A DNA stretch of 64,000 nucleotides from Notospermus geniculatus (lineage: Eukaryota > Nemertea > Pilidiophora > Heteronemertea > Lineidae). Positions within the stretch are counted from its first letter, which is position 1. Each line of letters starts with the position of its first letter. The position numbers and the translations under genes were made by a program. Positions 9,613 through 35,900 of this stretch are shown piece by piece. The stretch covers positions 124,370 through 188,369 of the forward strand of contig NMRB01000236.1 in the NCBI GenBank assembly GCA_002633025.1, read 5' to 3'. Below the pieces are notes generated by a model. That model saw nothing but the letters and a program-made list of their open reading frames with translations, had not been told where the DNA came from and made no database searches.

Positions 9613-12600
9613 CATCAAGCAGTGAACTGGAGTGGAAAATTAATCTAGATTTGTGTTCGTTATTCTTCATGATGGTTTAGGATATAAAAGTGGGCTAGAA
9701 CCTCTCCCGGGATCTTTTCCACAGGAGAAACTACAGAAGTTTTTCTGTGTCACGTGGATAATACATGCATTTCGTGAATAATTTTCACTTCTACTTAATC
9801 CTCTGTGAGGTCAATCATTCTGGAATCATGAAAAAGACCTTTCTATTCCCAGGGATAGACAGAAAATATGTTTATATATTTGGCTGAATTTTGACATGGA
9901 CATGTTAAATGTATAATTTGGCCCATCCGTTGTGATAGCTCCAATGCATGAAATCTCATTTATTGCATGAACTGGATTGAAGAATGTTCACGAACGTAAC
10001 TAAATATATCCAAGGCAAATGAAATGAAATGTATTTTGCAGATGACTTCAAAATATTGACCTCACATTGTCGAAATATATCTTGAAACTGATCATAGGCC
10101 CTCCTTTACAAAGTGAAGTTTTTGATAAAGATTATGAACCGGTAATGAAATTGACGATTTATCTGTTTGATCACTTGAAAGCAAGATATGTGATAAACCA
10201 TATACCAGTAAATAGATAAAACAAATGTATAAGTAATGTATTCAGATTTACCTACATTTATTAACTTCTCTTAAACATTTGCATGGCCTACTGCAGTTTC
10301 AATGAAGTTCACTGCAAGAAAAGTAAATTTAGGAACACTTGGCCTAATATCTTTCTATCATTTGTCAGAACAGTCCCATTTTGTAATACCCAGTACATGC
10401 ATTTCTATCCAGTACACCTTCATGTGCTAATAATCAGATTGGACTGGGCATTTTTTGACCGATATGGAACGTATTGGCTTTGTGCAGTGCATCTCAGTGA
10501 TTTTGATGGGAATAAAAGGTCAAATGATTCAAATAATGTAGTTCCCTGTCTTCCTTTGAGTGCAAAATGTTCAAAATGTCTTCATCTTCAATGGAGTGCC
10601 ATATGATTCAAAAAGTTCTGTCATATGGAGTGCCAAGTGATCAAAAAGTTTTGTTCGGCTTCAGGGCCAGCCTTCTAAATCCCCCTCCACAACGCAAATA
10701 ATTACTAGTATGGCTCGTGGTTGGAGCTGAAGCCCTGCGACAGCACTATAGCTCACAACTGACATCGGTGTGACCGTCTCATTACGGCGTGAAACTTGCA
10801 ACTGATGGCATCGTATGCAACCAAAAAGATGTCATAAGATATCACAGATATGACATGAATATCGGTGTGAAATCAAGGCTCCAACAGGGGATGACTTAAC
10901 TCACCTGAAAGTGGAGGTGCTAAACCCTCCAATATGCTTTGGATGGTATCTTTTTGACATGATATAGCTGAACAGCAAGCACCATCAAATGACCCGTTAA
11001 AACGACTCGTTATCGTTTGCAAGAACCCAGGATGCTTATAGTGGACGAGAGACATAGCAGCAGACATATGCCATAGCACAGTTTCTGAAAATACTTGCAC
11101 GAGAGATGCCAGGGCAGACATGTGCCATAGCACGGTTTCTGAAAATACACGAAAGCATGGATATGAGCAGAGAAACATGCTGAAAAAGAACACGCTTAAG
11201 ATATCCAAAGTACAGCACAAAAACGTCACACAAAATGACAAGTATAAATAAATTCGTTTCCGAATTTTGCAAATTTTTGACCCTTTTTCTGGGATCGCTA
11301 CTAGGAAGTTCCCGAGGAAGACCACGGCTGCTAGGAATCTGAAGCTGGCAGTACACAAATTCATGCATGTCTGCGAGACGATCTCAATGAGTTGACATGT
11401 GTTACAACAGCCGGCAAGAAGACATGTCAGGGAGATGGGCAATTGAGCCTGTGACCCACTGACATAAGGGAGCACACCCTTGAGATAAGGTAGCACCCCT
11501 TGAGATATGCGTGCTACTAGCTTGAGGTGGTGAATTTACACGTTTACCATAAACTAAGTTCAAGACAGAGGATGTAATAAATTTTTTATCATTTATTGCA
11601 AAAGACATGGTACAAAATACTTTGATTAGAATTCGAAGAATGTTATTGTTACATCTTTTGTATCGATCACAACATGATTGCCTTTCCAGGGAGTTGAGCT
11701 CTCGGAGAAGCATTTTTCACACATCCTGTAAAAAGAGTTTGATAGTATGAATAAGGGGATACCGGTACTCTCCAATACAATTCAGGACACAGGGACTTCA
11801 GTAATGAGAAGGACTGCTGGGAAAATGTAATACATGTATGTCCCTTCATTCAGGACAAAATTTGGTGATTGCAACTTGAAGCACAGTTGCAGCCAAATAC
11901 CGGAAGAGGATAAAAGACACCAATTCAGTCGTGGCATTGAGGGAAAGACTAAAAACATTGCTCTATCAGGTCATATAATCCTACTCCAATCCGAGCACAC
12001 GGGCAATATGGGGAGCGGTTTGAAACTGCAGTGGGAGTTGACCTGAATATAAAGAACTGAGTTGATTTTAACACGAGATCTTTTGAAAAGGAACTGATTG
12101 TGCTCGATATGAGTATGAATATCTCAAGGATGATAAAATACAGCACCCTCCCAACCCTCAGGAAAATAACAACAGAAATGAGTTCATATCAGAACACAAA
12201 TGGTGAACACAAATAATTTGACTAATTTTGTGGCGGAATATCCCATTGCTCATAACTGAATAGTAAAAAATGTCAATATCAACAGATTTGTCAATATCAA
12301 CAGATTTGTCCAACCTCTGATACATTCTAAAGAGGACAGATTCTTTAACTAGCCCTTGCCCTTAGGTACCCTTTTTAGTCAAAGCAAGACCCCTGCTCCG
12401 AAAGAGATTGTTCAAGTACATGTACTCAACCAGGCACACAGGCCTAAAACATTCTGAACATCGAACAGTGAAGAAAGTGCACAGTGAATGTAACATAAAA
12501 GTAGTGCATGAAGTGGAACTTTTTGAGTGTGAACGTGGCCCTGTTACAACACGTTAGTTGTGTTAGTTTGTATTAACTCAAACTGCATTATGTCATGGAT

Positions 12601-13779
12601 TAGGCCTAATTCTACATGTACAATGTGAGACATACATGTACCAGCATAAACTAATAAAAGCTGGATTCTCCATTGAGACTTTTATGGTAACTTTTATTAG
12701 TTTATGATACTGGGTATATCCTCTCATATATTTGCCCCATACCATCCCTTTTAACCACAGATAAAAAGAAGGGGTCAGTACCATACATAATGTAGCCCCC
12801 CTTCCCCCATTAAGTCAGGTACTCTGCAGCAGTCAGGTTGGCTACTCTACTACNCAACTTTTCCCAAGAGATCATGCACTTTCACAAGACCCTGAGATAG
12901 TATTAGTATTTGTATTTGATTTTTCCGTCAGGGCCGACGCTATAGCATTATTGGCCCTTGTGTACGTAGGAGGCCATCACAAGCTACTCAAAGTAGCCCG
13001 AGATAGTGCTGCCCTCCAGCTTGTAAAAGTCAGTAACTCGCAATCAGTGGGTATGTGGTCGATTGAAGCAACAGCTGTATCGTGTACTACAAGTACACTG
13101 TACAGTAGAAGTCTGGCTGTCACTTCAATTAACCTTGGCCACACTGATCTTAGAGGAAATACTACCATTTTACTATTGGCGGGCAGAGTGCATCCACCAA
13201 CCATTGCTGCCTTAGTACAGGAATGACTTTTAAGTGCCTTCTGCACTGTTCCCATTTTACACAGTACCCTATGTACCCGGTAGTACTACTTGTAATTTGG
13301 TGCACAACAGACTGACTTTAATCATTGTCTTAAAAGTTTAAGGAAATAGAACTTAAAACCTTTTAAGCCCTGTTTAGTTCATCTTTATCATATGCAAGCT
13401 ATTATGCAGTAACATCCTGACCTGCTCTGTCATCGTGAGCAGAGCCGTGTTTATGCAACAAGCCTGCAGCAGATCAATATTCATATCAAATGACCGACTG
13501 TCCTGTCGCCATCTTCCCGCACAACTAGAAGACGACAAGCAGACTCAGTGAATCTGCCCAGGCTTCATCAGCCTCAGCTTCAAGAGCCTGCACCACACAG
13601 CAGATGTGTTGCTGTCAAAACTAAAACACGAGCCACTTCTTGGTGAGGAACGATGGTAGCTTTTCAGTGTCGTCGTCGTTGATGCCTTTGCATCACTATC
13701 ACCCAGCCTCAGTTTCATCACTTCACACTCCGCCAGCCTCAGCTTCATCTGTCGCTTGACACCACCACCCAGCCTCAGC
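9613..13779. other. No gene supported between FAM199X and NUP210
   Basis: The two genes converge here tail to tail, so the stretch should contain their 3' ends. The longest frame (minus, 10873-11496) has hydrophobic runs but no family motif and contains an internal duplicated segment; I do not accept it as a gene. An inverted pair 'ctaataaaag / cttttattag' sits at about 12651-12702. Degenerate 'cagcctcagcttcat' phrases recur at 13560-13810. Confidence 0.45.
11044..11160. repeat. Two-copy ~57-base tandem repeat
   Basis: The phrase 'atgccatagcac.gtttctgaaaatac' with its preceding 'gcagacat' occurs twice in direct orientation, at about 11060-11095 and 11115-11150. It produces the internal repeat in an otherwise unsupported minus-strand frame. 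Confidence 0.6.
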
Positions 13780-13785
13780 TTTATT
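13780..13785 (-). terminator. Candidate poly(A) signal, NUP210
   Basis: TTTATT on the plus strand reads AATAAA on the minus strand, about 90 bases after the NUP210 stop codon (13877-13879). Position and orientation fit a short 3' UTR. Confidence 0.4.
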
Positions 13786-13876
13786 GCATGACACTATCCA
13801 CCAGCCTCAGTACTCTAAATGGTGCCCCAGGACACTTGGTCGATCAAACTTTGTATACACGAAGTGGGAGATTCTT

Positions 13877-28007
<14,131 letters not shown>

Positions 28008-28754
28008 TTTAATTAGCCTTGAAGCGAATGATGACATAATAACCAGCGTCTTGGTCACAGAATCATAAACATAGCATATGGTAGCTTTCAGAGTTATCTT
28101 ATTTCTTCTACTGGAAGATGGAAAACATTCTTCTCCTTATTTGATAAGATATCGCAAAAGATGAAATTTGCTGGTAACTGGGTTATAGGGTAGGCCTATA
28201 TTTGGCGCGAAATTTAAGCGTAGACTGGTCCTTGTCCTCAGCTGCTCCGCCAGTACGAGCGTGTTGGAGAAGTAGTCTAACGCGCGTGAATCCTGCACGA
28301 ACAGCGGTTGCAAACCTAGGTTTTCGTCATAAACAAACAATTTCTTGTCATTAAACCGAGTGTTGGTTTTATATTAGGCAAAACAGCTTGCCATAACATG
28401 ATAACCTAGCCACGCACAACGAGAGGACCTGTTTTCTAATGCAAAAAGTGCGTGCAAGCCCGGGGGTGCTAGCTTGTTTGACGTCACGACGCCGTGACGT
28501 ATGCGCGTACAACAGAATATACGTCAGTGTCTACGGCACGAACGACGTCATTGAAACCTCCTCTTCTTTCTTCATGATGTCATCTTCTTTTCCCGTGCTT
28601 CGTGTTGGCTTTTCCGATTTTATTGGACAATGTTGTTGGACTTTTTCGAGTTTGCGGCGCAATGAAAGGATGCGGAACGGAAGGATGATGTCTGGAATAC
28701 CCAGAGCCTCTCTTTAGGCATCGGAATAAAGGCGCGCCGGCTCGAAAAATTGAA
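28008..28754. promoter_or_regulatory. Divergent promoter interval between NUP210 and CNGK, with CRE cluster
   Basis: The two start codons face away from each other across 747 bases. Between them are a full CRE palindrome (TGACGTCA, 28479-28486) and three half-site matches (TGACGT at 28495-28500; ACGTCA at 28521-28526 and 28545-28550), four sites within 72 bases. The CRE group lies about 205-275 bases before the channel start and over 470 bases from the NUP210 start, so it more likely serves the channel. Short upstream ATGs exist in the channel leader (for example near 28668 and 28688). Transcription start sites were not determined. Confidence 0.55.
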
Positions 28755-31700
28755 ATGACGCCGGCGAAGGAAGGCGACGGTCCCCAATCAAACGATGAGG
28801 GTGAAGGCGTCACTGTGGTTTTCGAACCGGACGCTGTTGCAGGAGGCGATCAAAAAGACTATGAAGTCGATAGGCCTAGTTGTTGGCCTATAAAATGCAA
28901 TTGCGATTGTTGTCCTTATATTTCTCCCAAGAATCATCTCGTGAGAGCTTGGGAGAATTTCGTGATTTTAACAATTTTCCTATCGTGCATCGTGGAAGTT
29001 CTGATGGCGTCGTTTTCCTCTGGTTTGTGGCCATTGTGGTTCGTTGCATACTTTTGCGACGCAGTTTACCTGTTCGATATTTGCAAGCAATTTCTCCAGG
29101 CGTATGAAGTCAATGGCATTTTGATTCGAAACCAAGAGAACACAATGCGAATTTATGGCAAGAGGACGTTCATTATTGATCTGTTGTCTATTCTTCCCTC
29201 GGCTATCATTTTACCGTTCGTCCCCGCAAACCAAGCCTGGGATTTGATGGCAAAAGTTAGACTCAACCGTCTCCTTCGGTTCTACAGAATCTTTTCTTTC
29301 TTCAGTGAGTAGACGCCCCGCTACCCCATCTTAAGGTAGAGGTGGAGGTAGCCTACTACAGCATGACATGACATCCGTCTGTTTTCTTGTCCGACACGTC
29401 TGTCCGTCCACGACGTCTGTCCACGCTTCGGACCGGTCGTTCCCTGCCAGAAGGACTGAGATTGAGAAATTCTTGAACCTGTTGAAGAAGACCTCTCACT
29501 GAATAAAGTTATGAACATATGCTGGAACGTCAGTGGCGGGACAATCGAAAATATTCATAAGCATTGAGAATTTTTGGTAGCTTAGGATTAGGACGGATGT
29601 AAAATATATATGAATATGAAAAAAGCTCAAAATACAAGTGCACCATCGTTTCAATATCTTTCCAGATGTTCGTGAAGCTGAACTTGGATCAAACACCAGC
29701 AAAATGAGGACACTCAAGTATTTCATCGTGTGTTGTGTGATGACACATTGTGTATCTTGCGGGTGGTATGGGATGGCTTGCCAGGTCGCTGACAGGGAAA
29801 ACAATACTAGGATTTGTGCGACTGACAGCTGGGTTTATAATTTCGATATTGGTAGGTAAAACTAGGGCCTACTCGAGTCGTGCTGAAGCCTCCACTGGGG
29901 GACGTGTCCTATACGCTCTATTTTGCCACGATACGACATATTCCGGACAAATAACTCAGTCCTCAGTCTCCTTTTTTAATTTTAGGTTTGAATGTGACCG
30001 ATGCCAATCTTGGGGACATGTATGTTGTCGCTTTCTACTTCGCCATGGCAACTGCGACATCAACAGGGTAAGGCAAAGGGCCGAATCGTTTACCCCCCCC
30101 CCTTTGTGTCCATCGTAATCCGTCTTGCGGGCGGATGTGGCATGTGACACCCCTTGTAACATGCAGTGACCTATGTTCTTTTTTCAGGTATGGTGACATA
30201 TCAGGCAGCACCTATCCCGAAAAATGGTTCTCGATTGTCGCCATGTTGGTTGGAATCGCCGTCTTTTTCGGAATGCTGTTAGGTGGAATGACCTCTCTCT
30301 TGACTAACTTGGGCGCACAGCGCGCTCAGTTTGCTCACCGTCTAGGGACAATCCAACATCATATGGTAATCGCTTAATTTTGAACTTCAAATGTTTGTAT
30401 CATTACAGTATCAGGGGACGTTTTGTGTCCAAATACATCGACGCAGAATTCGACATCATGATGTGCGCGTGCGCAGAAATCCGCCCCTGTAAGCGCGGGT
30501 GATACTTTTCGCGCCAACGCGCGGTTGCACGTCAAACCAGTTATCATCCTGGTTTGAGGCGAATCAAATGGAATCTTTCGAATTTTTTGCAGCAAGAGGA
30601 AGGAACATCGTTAGACCTACGTAGCACAGTGATGCGCTTCTACGAGTATACCTGGTACCGGAAGAAAGGTGTGAGCAGTGAGGGCATGTTCGACCCCCTG
30701 CCTATCACTTTTCAGGAAGAAATCGCACTGGCGATAAACCAACGAATCATTGACAAGGTAAACCTTTCATCAGGTTCACCAGTCTCCCCATTTTGCCTTT
30801 GTCCCGTTTCGACCGGGTTCGACTTCCACCCATGCAATAGTCCTGTGGACCTATGTCGCCTTCGTCCCTTTCCGCAAATTTCCCACCTTAACCTTCATTA
30901 CAACTTGCACGTGGTAGTGTTTCAGCCAGGATTTGAAAAGGGCAGGGCAGTGACTCCCAAAAAAGGGCAGTGACTCCAAAAAAGGGCAGGAATTTTTCAC
31001 CGCGGCAAAGTGGGACCTTAAAAACCGACAAAATTTTACTGATTTTGGATACAAACAGGCTTAAAAAAAAAAAAAAAAAAAATTTTGAAAAAGGGCAGGG
31101 CGTTTTTGAGGGCATAAAAAGGGCAGCAGGGCGCCCCCCTGGAGAGGCAGGGCGCCGCGCCCTGCTGAAACGCTTTAGCTGAAACACTACGTGGTGGCGA
31201 CTCATGAAGATCACTAAAATTCCCATCAAATTTCTATAACCACTTAACGGCGACTTCTCGAATCGTCAAATCCCACCTGCGGGATTCAATCTCTCTTGTC
31301 TTTTTAGGCGCCAATATTCCGTGATTTGGACGTCGGTTTCATCCGTCAACTTTCCATGAGGATTAAACCAGCTTTGTGCTTGCCTCATCAGTTTCTCGTC
31401 AACAGGGGCGACATTGGTCAACAGATGTACTACATCCACCGTGGAGAAGTCGAGGTAAGATCACTCTGTCACTATAGTGTCAGGAAAAAGATCAAAACAT
31501 AGTATAAGATGGCCGCCAAAACTACTGTCAAAGCATCAAAAGTCCTCCACACACTTGTAGTGTACCGACTGCGATGCGATTTTTGGAGGCGCCCAGTTGT
31601 TGTAATGAGGCTGCGCAGCAGACCATAAAAAAGGAGTTCTGCCGAACGCACCAGACGTGAACTCCAAAAAAGTCATTTCCTCCACTTCAGATCCTGGCTG

Positions 31701-32902
31701 AAGATGACGACACAGTTATGGCTAAGTTGGCTAAGGGCCGCATCATTGGAGAGGTAAGCCCATGCCATTGTAGGTATTCTGTTTTTGACTACCCGGAATT
31801 CAAATTGCTTTCCTTCCAGAAACACCTTCTCGAGAGCCTTCCTTTCCAATGAATAACGGCTATTTATTTCAGATCAACCTGGTACACAGCCTTCCCAGGA
31901 CAGCCTCGATTCGGGCAGCCACACATTGTGACTTGATGGTACTCGAGAGGGGCGACGTACACGAACTCCTGCCGCATTACCCTGACGTCGCCAAGAGGTT
32001 ACATGACGTCGCTAATGATAGAATATTCAACGCGAAGCCGATGTTGCAGTTCAACATTAGAGAAAAGTTAGATAGGAAAGCAAGTATAATCACCGCTCCT
32101 CTGATCTGGTTCACATTTCTCCACGATTTCGTTAGATAACATAACAATCATCTCTTCCCAGATTCCAGCAGACAGCATATCTTCAAAGTTTTCTCACATC
32201 CTATGGTTTTGAGTGAAAATTATTTGAAGAAAGATGTTCCTGTGAACCATTCAAAGAATATTTCTTCAAAATTTTTACAATTCATTTCCAAGGCTTGTTG
32301 AACTTCAACAGACGATACTGACTGCTCAAACTTGAGGGCAGATGGGTTAGTTTGGTGAGAAACATACACAGTATTCCCAGTGATACACTCCCTCCGCAGT
32401 GTTTCAAACCGCTACCCACTACGTTACCCGCGCTCAGTGGGTCTATACCTACAGCCAACTGAACACTGGGGACAAGTGTATCCCACTGACGAAACATGAA
32501 TATTTTGGTAACTGACTTGTTCCTTTCTAGATGGAAAAGAAAAGGAAACACACCGAAAATATTACCCAGGTCACAACAGATCAAATGCAATCCATCTCGG
32601 AAGAACCTGGACCGTCCAGCTTGTCAATCCAGTCCCACGATGCTAGCAGAGTCCCTGATACGCCCAGTGGCCCGGTGACAGACCACGGCGTTCACAGCAT
32701 CCTGGAGCGGAGGACGAGCTTGCAATATGACGAGAATCAAGTGTCAACGCTCGTGCGTCGAAGTTCAACGGTCACGGAAGACGGTCTTGAAATCTTCGAT
32801 AGCGGACGTTCCAATGTGTTGATGAGGATGGACACCCTAGAGGAGGAAGATGACTCCGATTTGTCCGGCATGATTCAGGTGCACAAGCCGCCAGCAATCA
32901 GG
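28755..32902 (+). CDS. CNGK: CNGK repeat I and I-II linker, exons 1-9
   Basis: Exons: 28755-29304, 29666-29851, 29986-30067, 30188-30365, 30593-30757, 31308-31454, 31691-31753, 31873-32079, 32531-32902. S1 starts near residue 70 (WENFVILTIFLSCIVE); S4 reads 'KVRLNRLLRFYRIFSFF' with regularly spaced arginines; the filter is 'ATSTGYGDIS' near residue 270. The CNBD (about 390-525) has the phosphate-cassette arginine in 'PRTASIRA' but 'IIGEINLV' in place of the usual FGE-A-LL. Exon 8 ends at AAA followed by GCAAGT, a GC donor that keeps phase 0 with exon 9. Exon 9 is a hydrophilic linker with two RRxS sites (residues 586-589 and 602-605), typical of PKA/PKG substrates. Confidence 0.88.
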
Positions 32903-35900
32903 GTAGGAGGGATAAGACGGCCCACCCATCGTTGATAAGATTAAGAATCATAGGCCCTGGGGAAACTTAAGAGGTTTTACCCAAAACCACCATGCAAAAA
33001 TCTTGTGGCTGCAAAATTTCTCATCAATTTTCTAAACATGTCCTATTTTTTCTGATGAATGGTCAGATTTTGAATCTGTTGCCTAGCGGTGCTGATCGCC
33101 CCATCACGTTGTTTCCAGATTCCACCGCCAGGGGAGGGATAATGAGGCATACCTCATGCGTACAGGGGTACTTTGCCATAATGCATCATTTACCAGGACA
33201 ACTTATTCCAAAGATACTAACTGATATTACTGTCTTTTCTCCTCATAGCGATGCACTAACTCAATCAAGAGATTTTTCACAGACCTTGGAACAAGGCTCA
33301 TTAATCCGAAGGTGAAGGGGTTCAAGAACTGGGAGATAACTGTGGCCCTCATGGCCGTCCTCATTTTCATTTACAACACTTTCATGGCATGTTTTGCAGG
33401 ATTCAATGAAACTGCTGGTAAGTTGTCACATAAACAGTGAAGAGAGAGGTTGCGCATCACTCCGATTCCCATTCCAATAAATACGAGTTAAATTCCAAGT
33501 CGTCTTCAGAACTCCGGGTGACGTTCCTGCTAACGTTCAAGAAGTGTTGAAGGAATGTTCCTACAGCACAAAAGCAAGTCGGAAAACACATACGACTCGA
33601 CGGTTGTCAACTCGTTTTGACGACCGAGTTCATCGAGCAGTGTTGGGCAGGGTTTTTCCAAACTGCATTTTTTCCCGTTATCAACAGGATATGGATCACC
33701 AACCGCTGGCGGCGTCTTCATTGTCATCGGGTACCTGATGGACACGGTTCTCTTGGCCGATGTGATCGTTACCTCCCGGACAGCCGTCTACACGCCCAAT
33801 GGTGTCATGAAAGATGGGAGGAGTATCATGCGCCACTACGCCAAGGGATACCTAATCGTAGATGTTGCTTCTGTTATTCCTATTGAAGCGTTCTGCCTGA
33901 TAGCTCAGACATCGCAACAAAAATGGATTCTCTTTGCTTTTCTGAAGCTCAACAGACTCATCAAGATGGCAAAGGTAGGTGAAAGGAACGGCGCGAGAAG
34001 GCAAAATTCACAAGTTTTTAATGAATACTATCTGTCATCTCATTTTATACCCCCAAAATTCGATTGGGGGCGCCACCGCTCATCCGATATGGCCGCCACA
34101 GCCGCCATCTTGATTTTCCGGACAATGTGGCACATACGATTGATCCGAAGTGGCCAGGAAAATATTCCAAAGTGTCCCTTGCTCGGCGAACGCGATAACC
34201 CCTCGTTAATGATATGATTGCTTTTTCTTTGAGGTTGCCGGACTCTTAGAGAAACTTGAGGACTCCCTTGATCAGAACATCATCTCTGTCCGTCGAGCGA
34301 AGTGCATCGTCTTCATCTCTCTGCTCTCCCACGTCTTGGCATGTGTATGGTTCCTCTCTGCCTGCTCCGGAGATTCGTACGTTTGCTCATTTTATTGGTT
34401 CTTATGGATGAAGGAGGCCATCTCAAGTTACTCATGTTCCTCACACTTACTTGCCCTTGCGAACCACAAGGCACCATGGCTTACAGTCCCACGCGACGGA
34501 CGTGAAGAGCCAGGAATGATTATATCCCATATGGCGTGGGCTGGATTCGAACCCCCGAGCTGCTTACTGAGCAGACGCTTTCAGGACTCCACTGCAAACC
34601 ACCAAAACTGAAGGAGCCCTTGGTTAAAACCTACAGGAGTACTGAACATAAAGTTCTTCTGAATTCTTTGTTCTTTCTTTCAGATGTCGCTCCTCTACTT
34701 GGGTGACTCACGTTACTCCAGACATATATTCTGGAGAGAATACAACAGCCCCAATACCTATTGGCATGCGATATGTCCAGTCTCTTTACTGGGCTGCAGC
34801 GACCATGACAAGCACTGGCTATGGTGACATATACGCCTACACCACCCTTGGAAGAATCATCTGCATCTTCGCTATGATTATTGGCCTACTCCTCTACGGT
34901 TACTGCCTAGCCATCATTGCTGCTACTCTTGCCAATCTGGATTCTCCCAAGTATGTTCCACCGACGTCTGCAGATCGAGACACGTTCTTCGCGTAGAGTT
35001 TTTCCAATGCCCCGAAACGCCAACGTGAACGTCTATCCTTTTGATTGGTGCCCTATTCGTTGCATCGAACAATGGGATTGGCATGCGCATGCCAATCCCA
35101 TTTTTTCGATGCCAGGCGAACGCCAATCCCATTGTTCGATGCCCAAACAGGTGAATGCCAATCTTATTGTTCGATGCCAGGCGAATGCCAATCTTATTGT
35201 TCGATGCCAGGAAGACAGCACTGAACAAAGGTTAGACACTGGCGTTCACGCTTACAACACTGGGTGCCGTTTTTCAGAGTGAACTATCAAGCCAAGTTGT
35301 TTGCCGTCAAGGACTTCATGATCGAGAACAAGATGAACGAACAAGTGATAGCAAAGGTGATCGAGTATCTTGTCAGGCTGTTCTATACCACTCGTGGTGA
35401 ATTTATCCCTGGTGGCCGACCGTTGTTGTACGACATGCCTCACGGACTCCAGCTAGATATAGTCAATGATGACGCCATCTCGCTGCTCGGGGATATACCC
35501 TTGTTTCGATATCTTGAAGAATCGTTCCTCAGGATGCTGGCATTGAAGGCCAAACGCTATCTATTCACTCCCGGTGATATCATCATCTACAGCGGAGAAG
35601 TTGGTCAGGAGATGTACATCATTAAGAAAGGCTACTGCGAGGTATGTCACCTCCATTATTCAAAGTCAGTGTATCCAATGAAATGATTTGCAAGCAATAC
35701 CGACAAGGCCTTCTGCTTGGCTCACATGAAATAAAAGTTCACTGTTGTCTCTTTTCCACAGGTGCTCTCAGCAAACCTGAAATACAGGTATGCCGAACTG
35801 GGTCCTGGAGAATATTTTGGAGAACTCGGTGTGCTTTACTCTGGGAAGAGGACAGCAACTGTCCGAACACTGACGTATTGCTATGCCTTGATGGTAACAA

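Noticed and set aside
10873-11496. 207-codon minus-strand frame with hydrophobic runs
   Set aside because: There is no family motif, an internal direct repeat creates part of its length, and no neighbouring exon supports it.
12951-13255. Overlapping ~91-codon frames on both strands
   Set aside because: Neither shows motifs or splice support, and mutual overlap in opposite strands is typical of chance frames.
28580-28813. Minus-strand frame across the CNGK start
   Set aside because: It overlaps the CNGK first exon and the shared promoter, with no motif or splice evidence.
35060-35213. Spaced direct repeats resembling a CRISPR array
   Set aside because: The genome is clearly animal, the units are irregular in length, and they lie inside an intron; it is a minisatellite.
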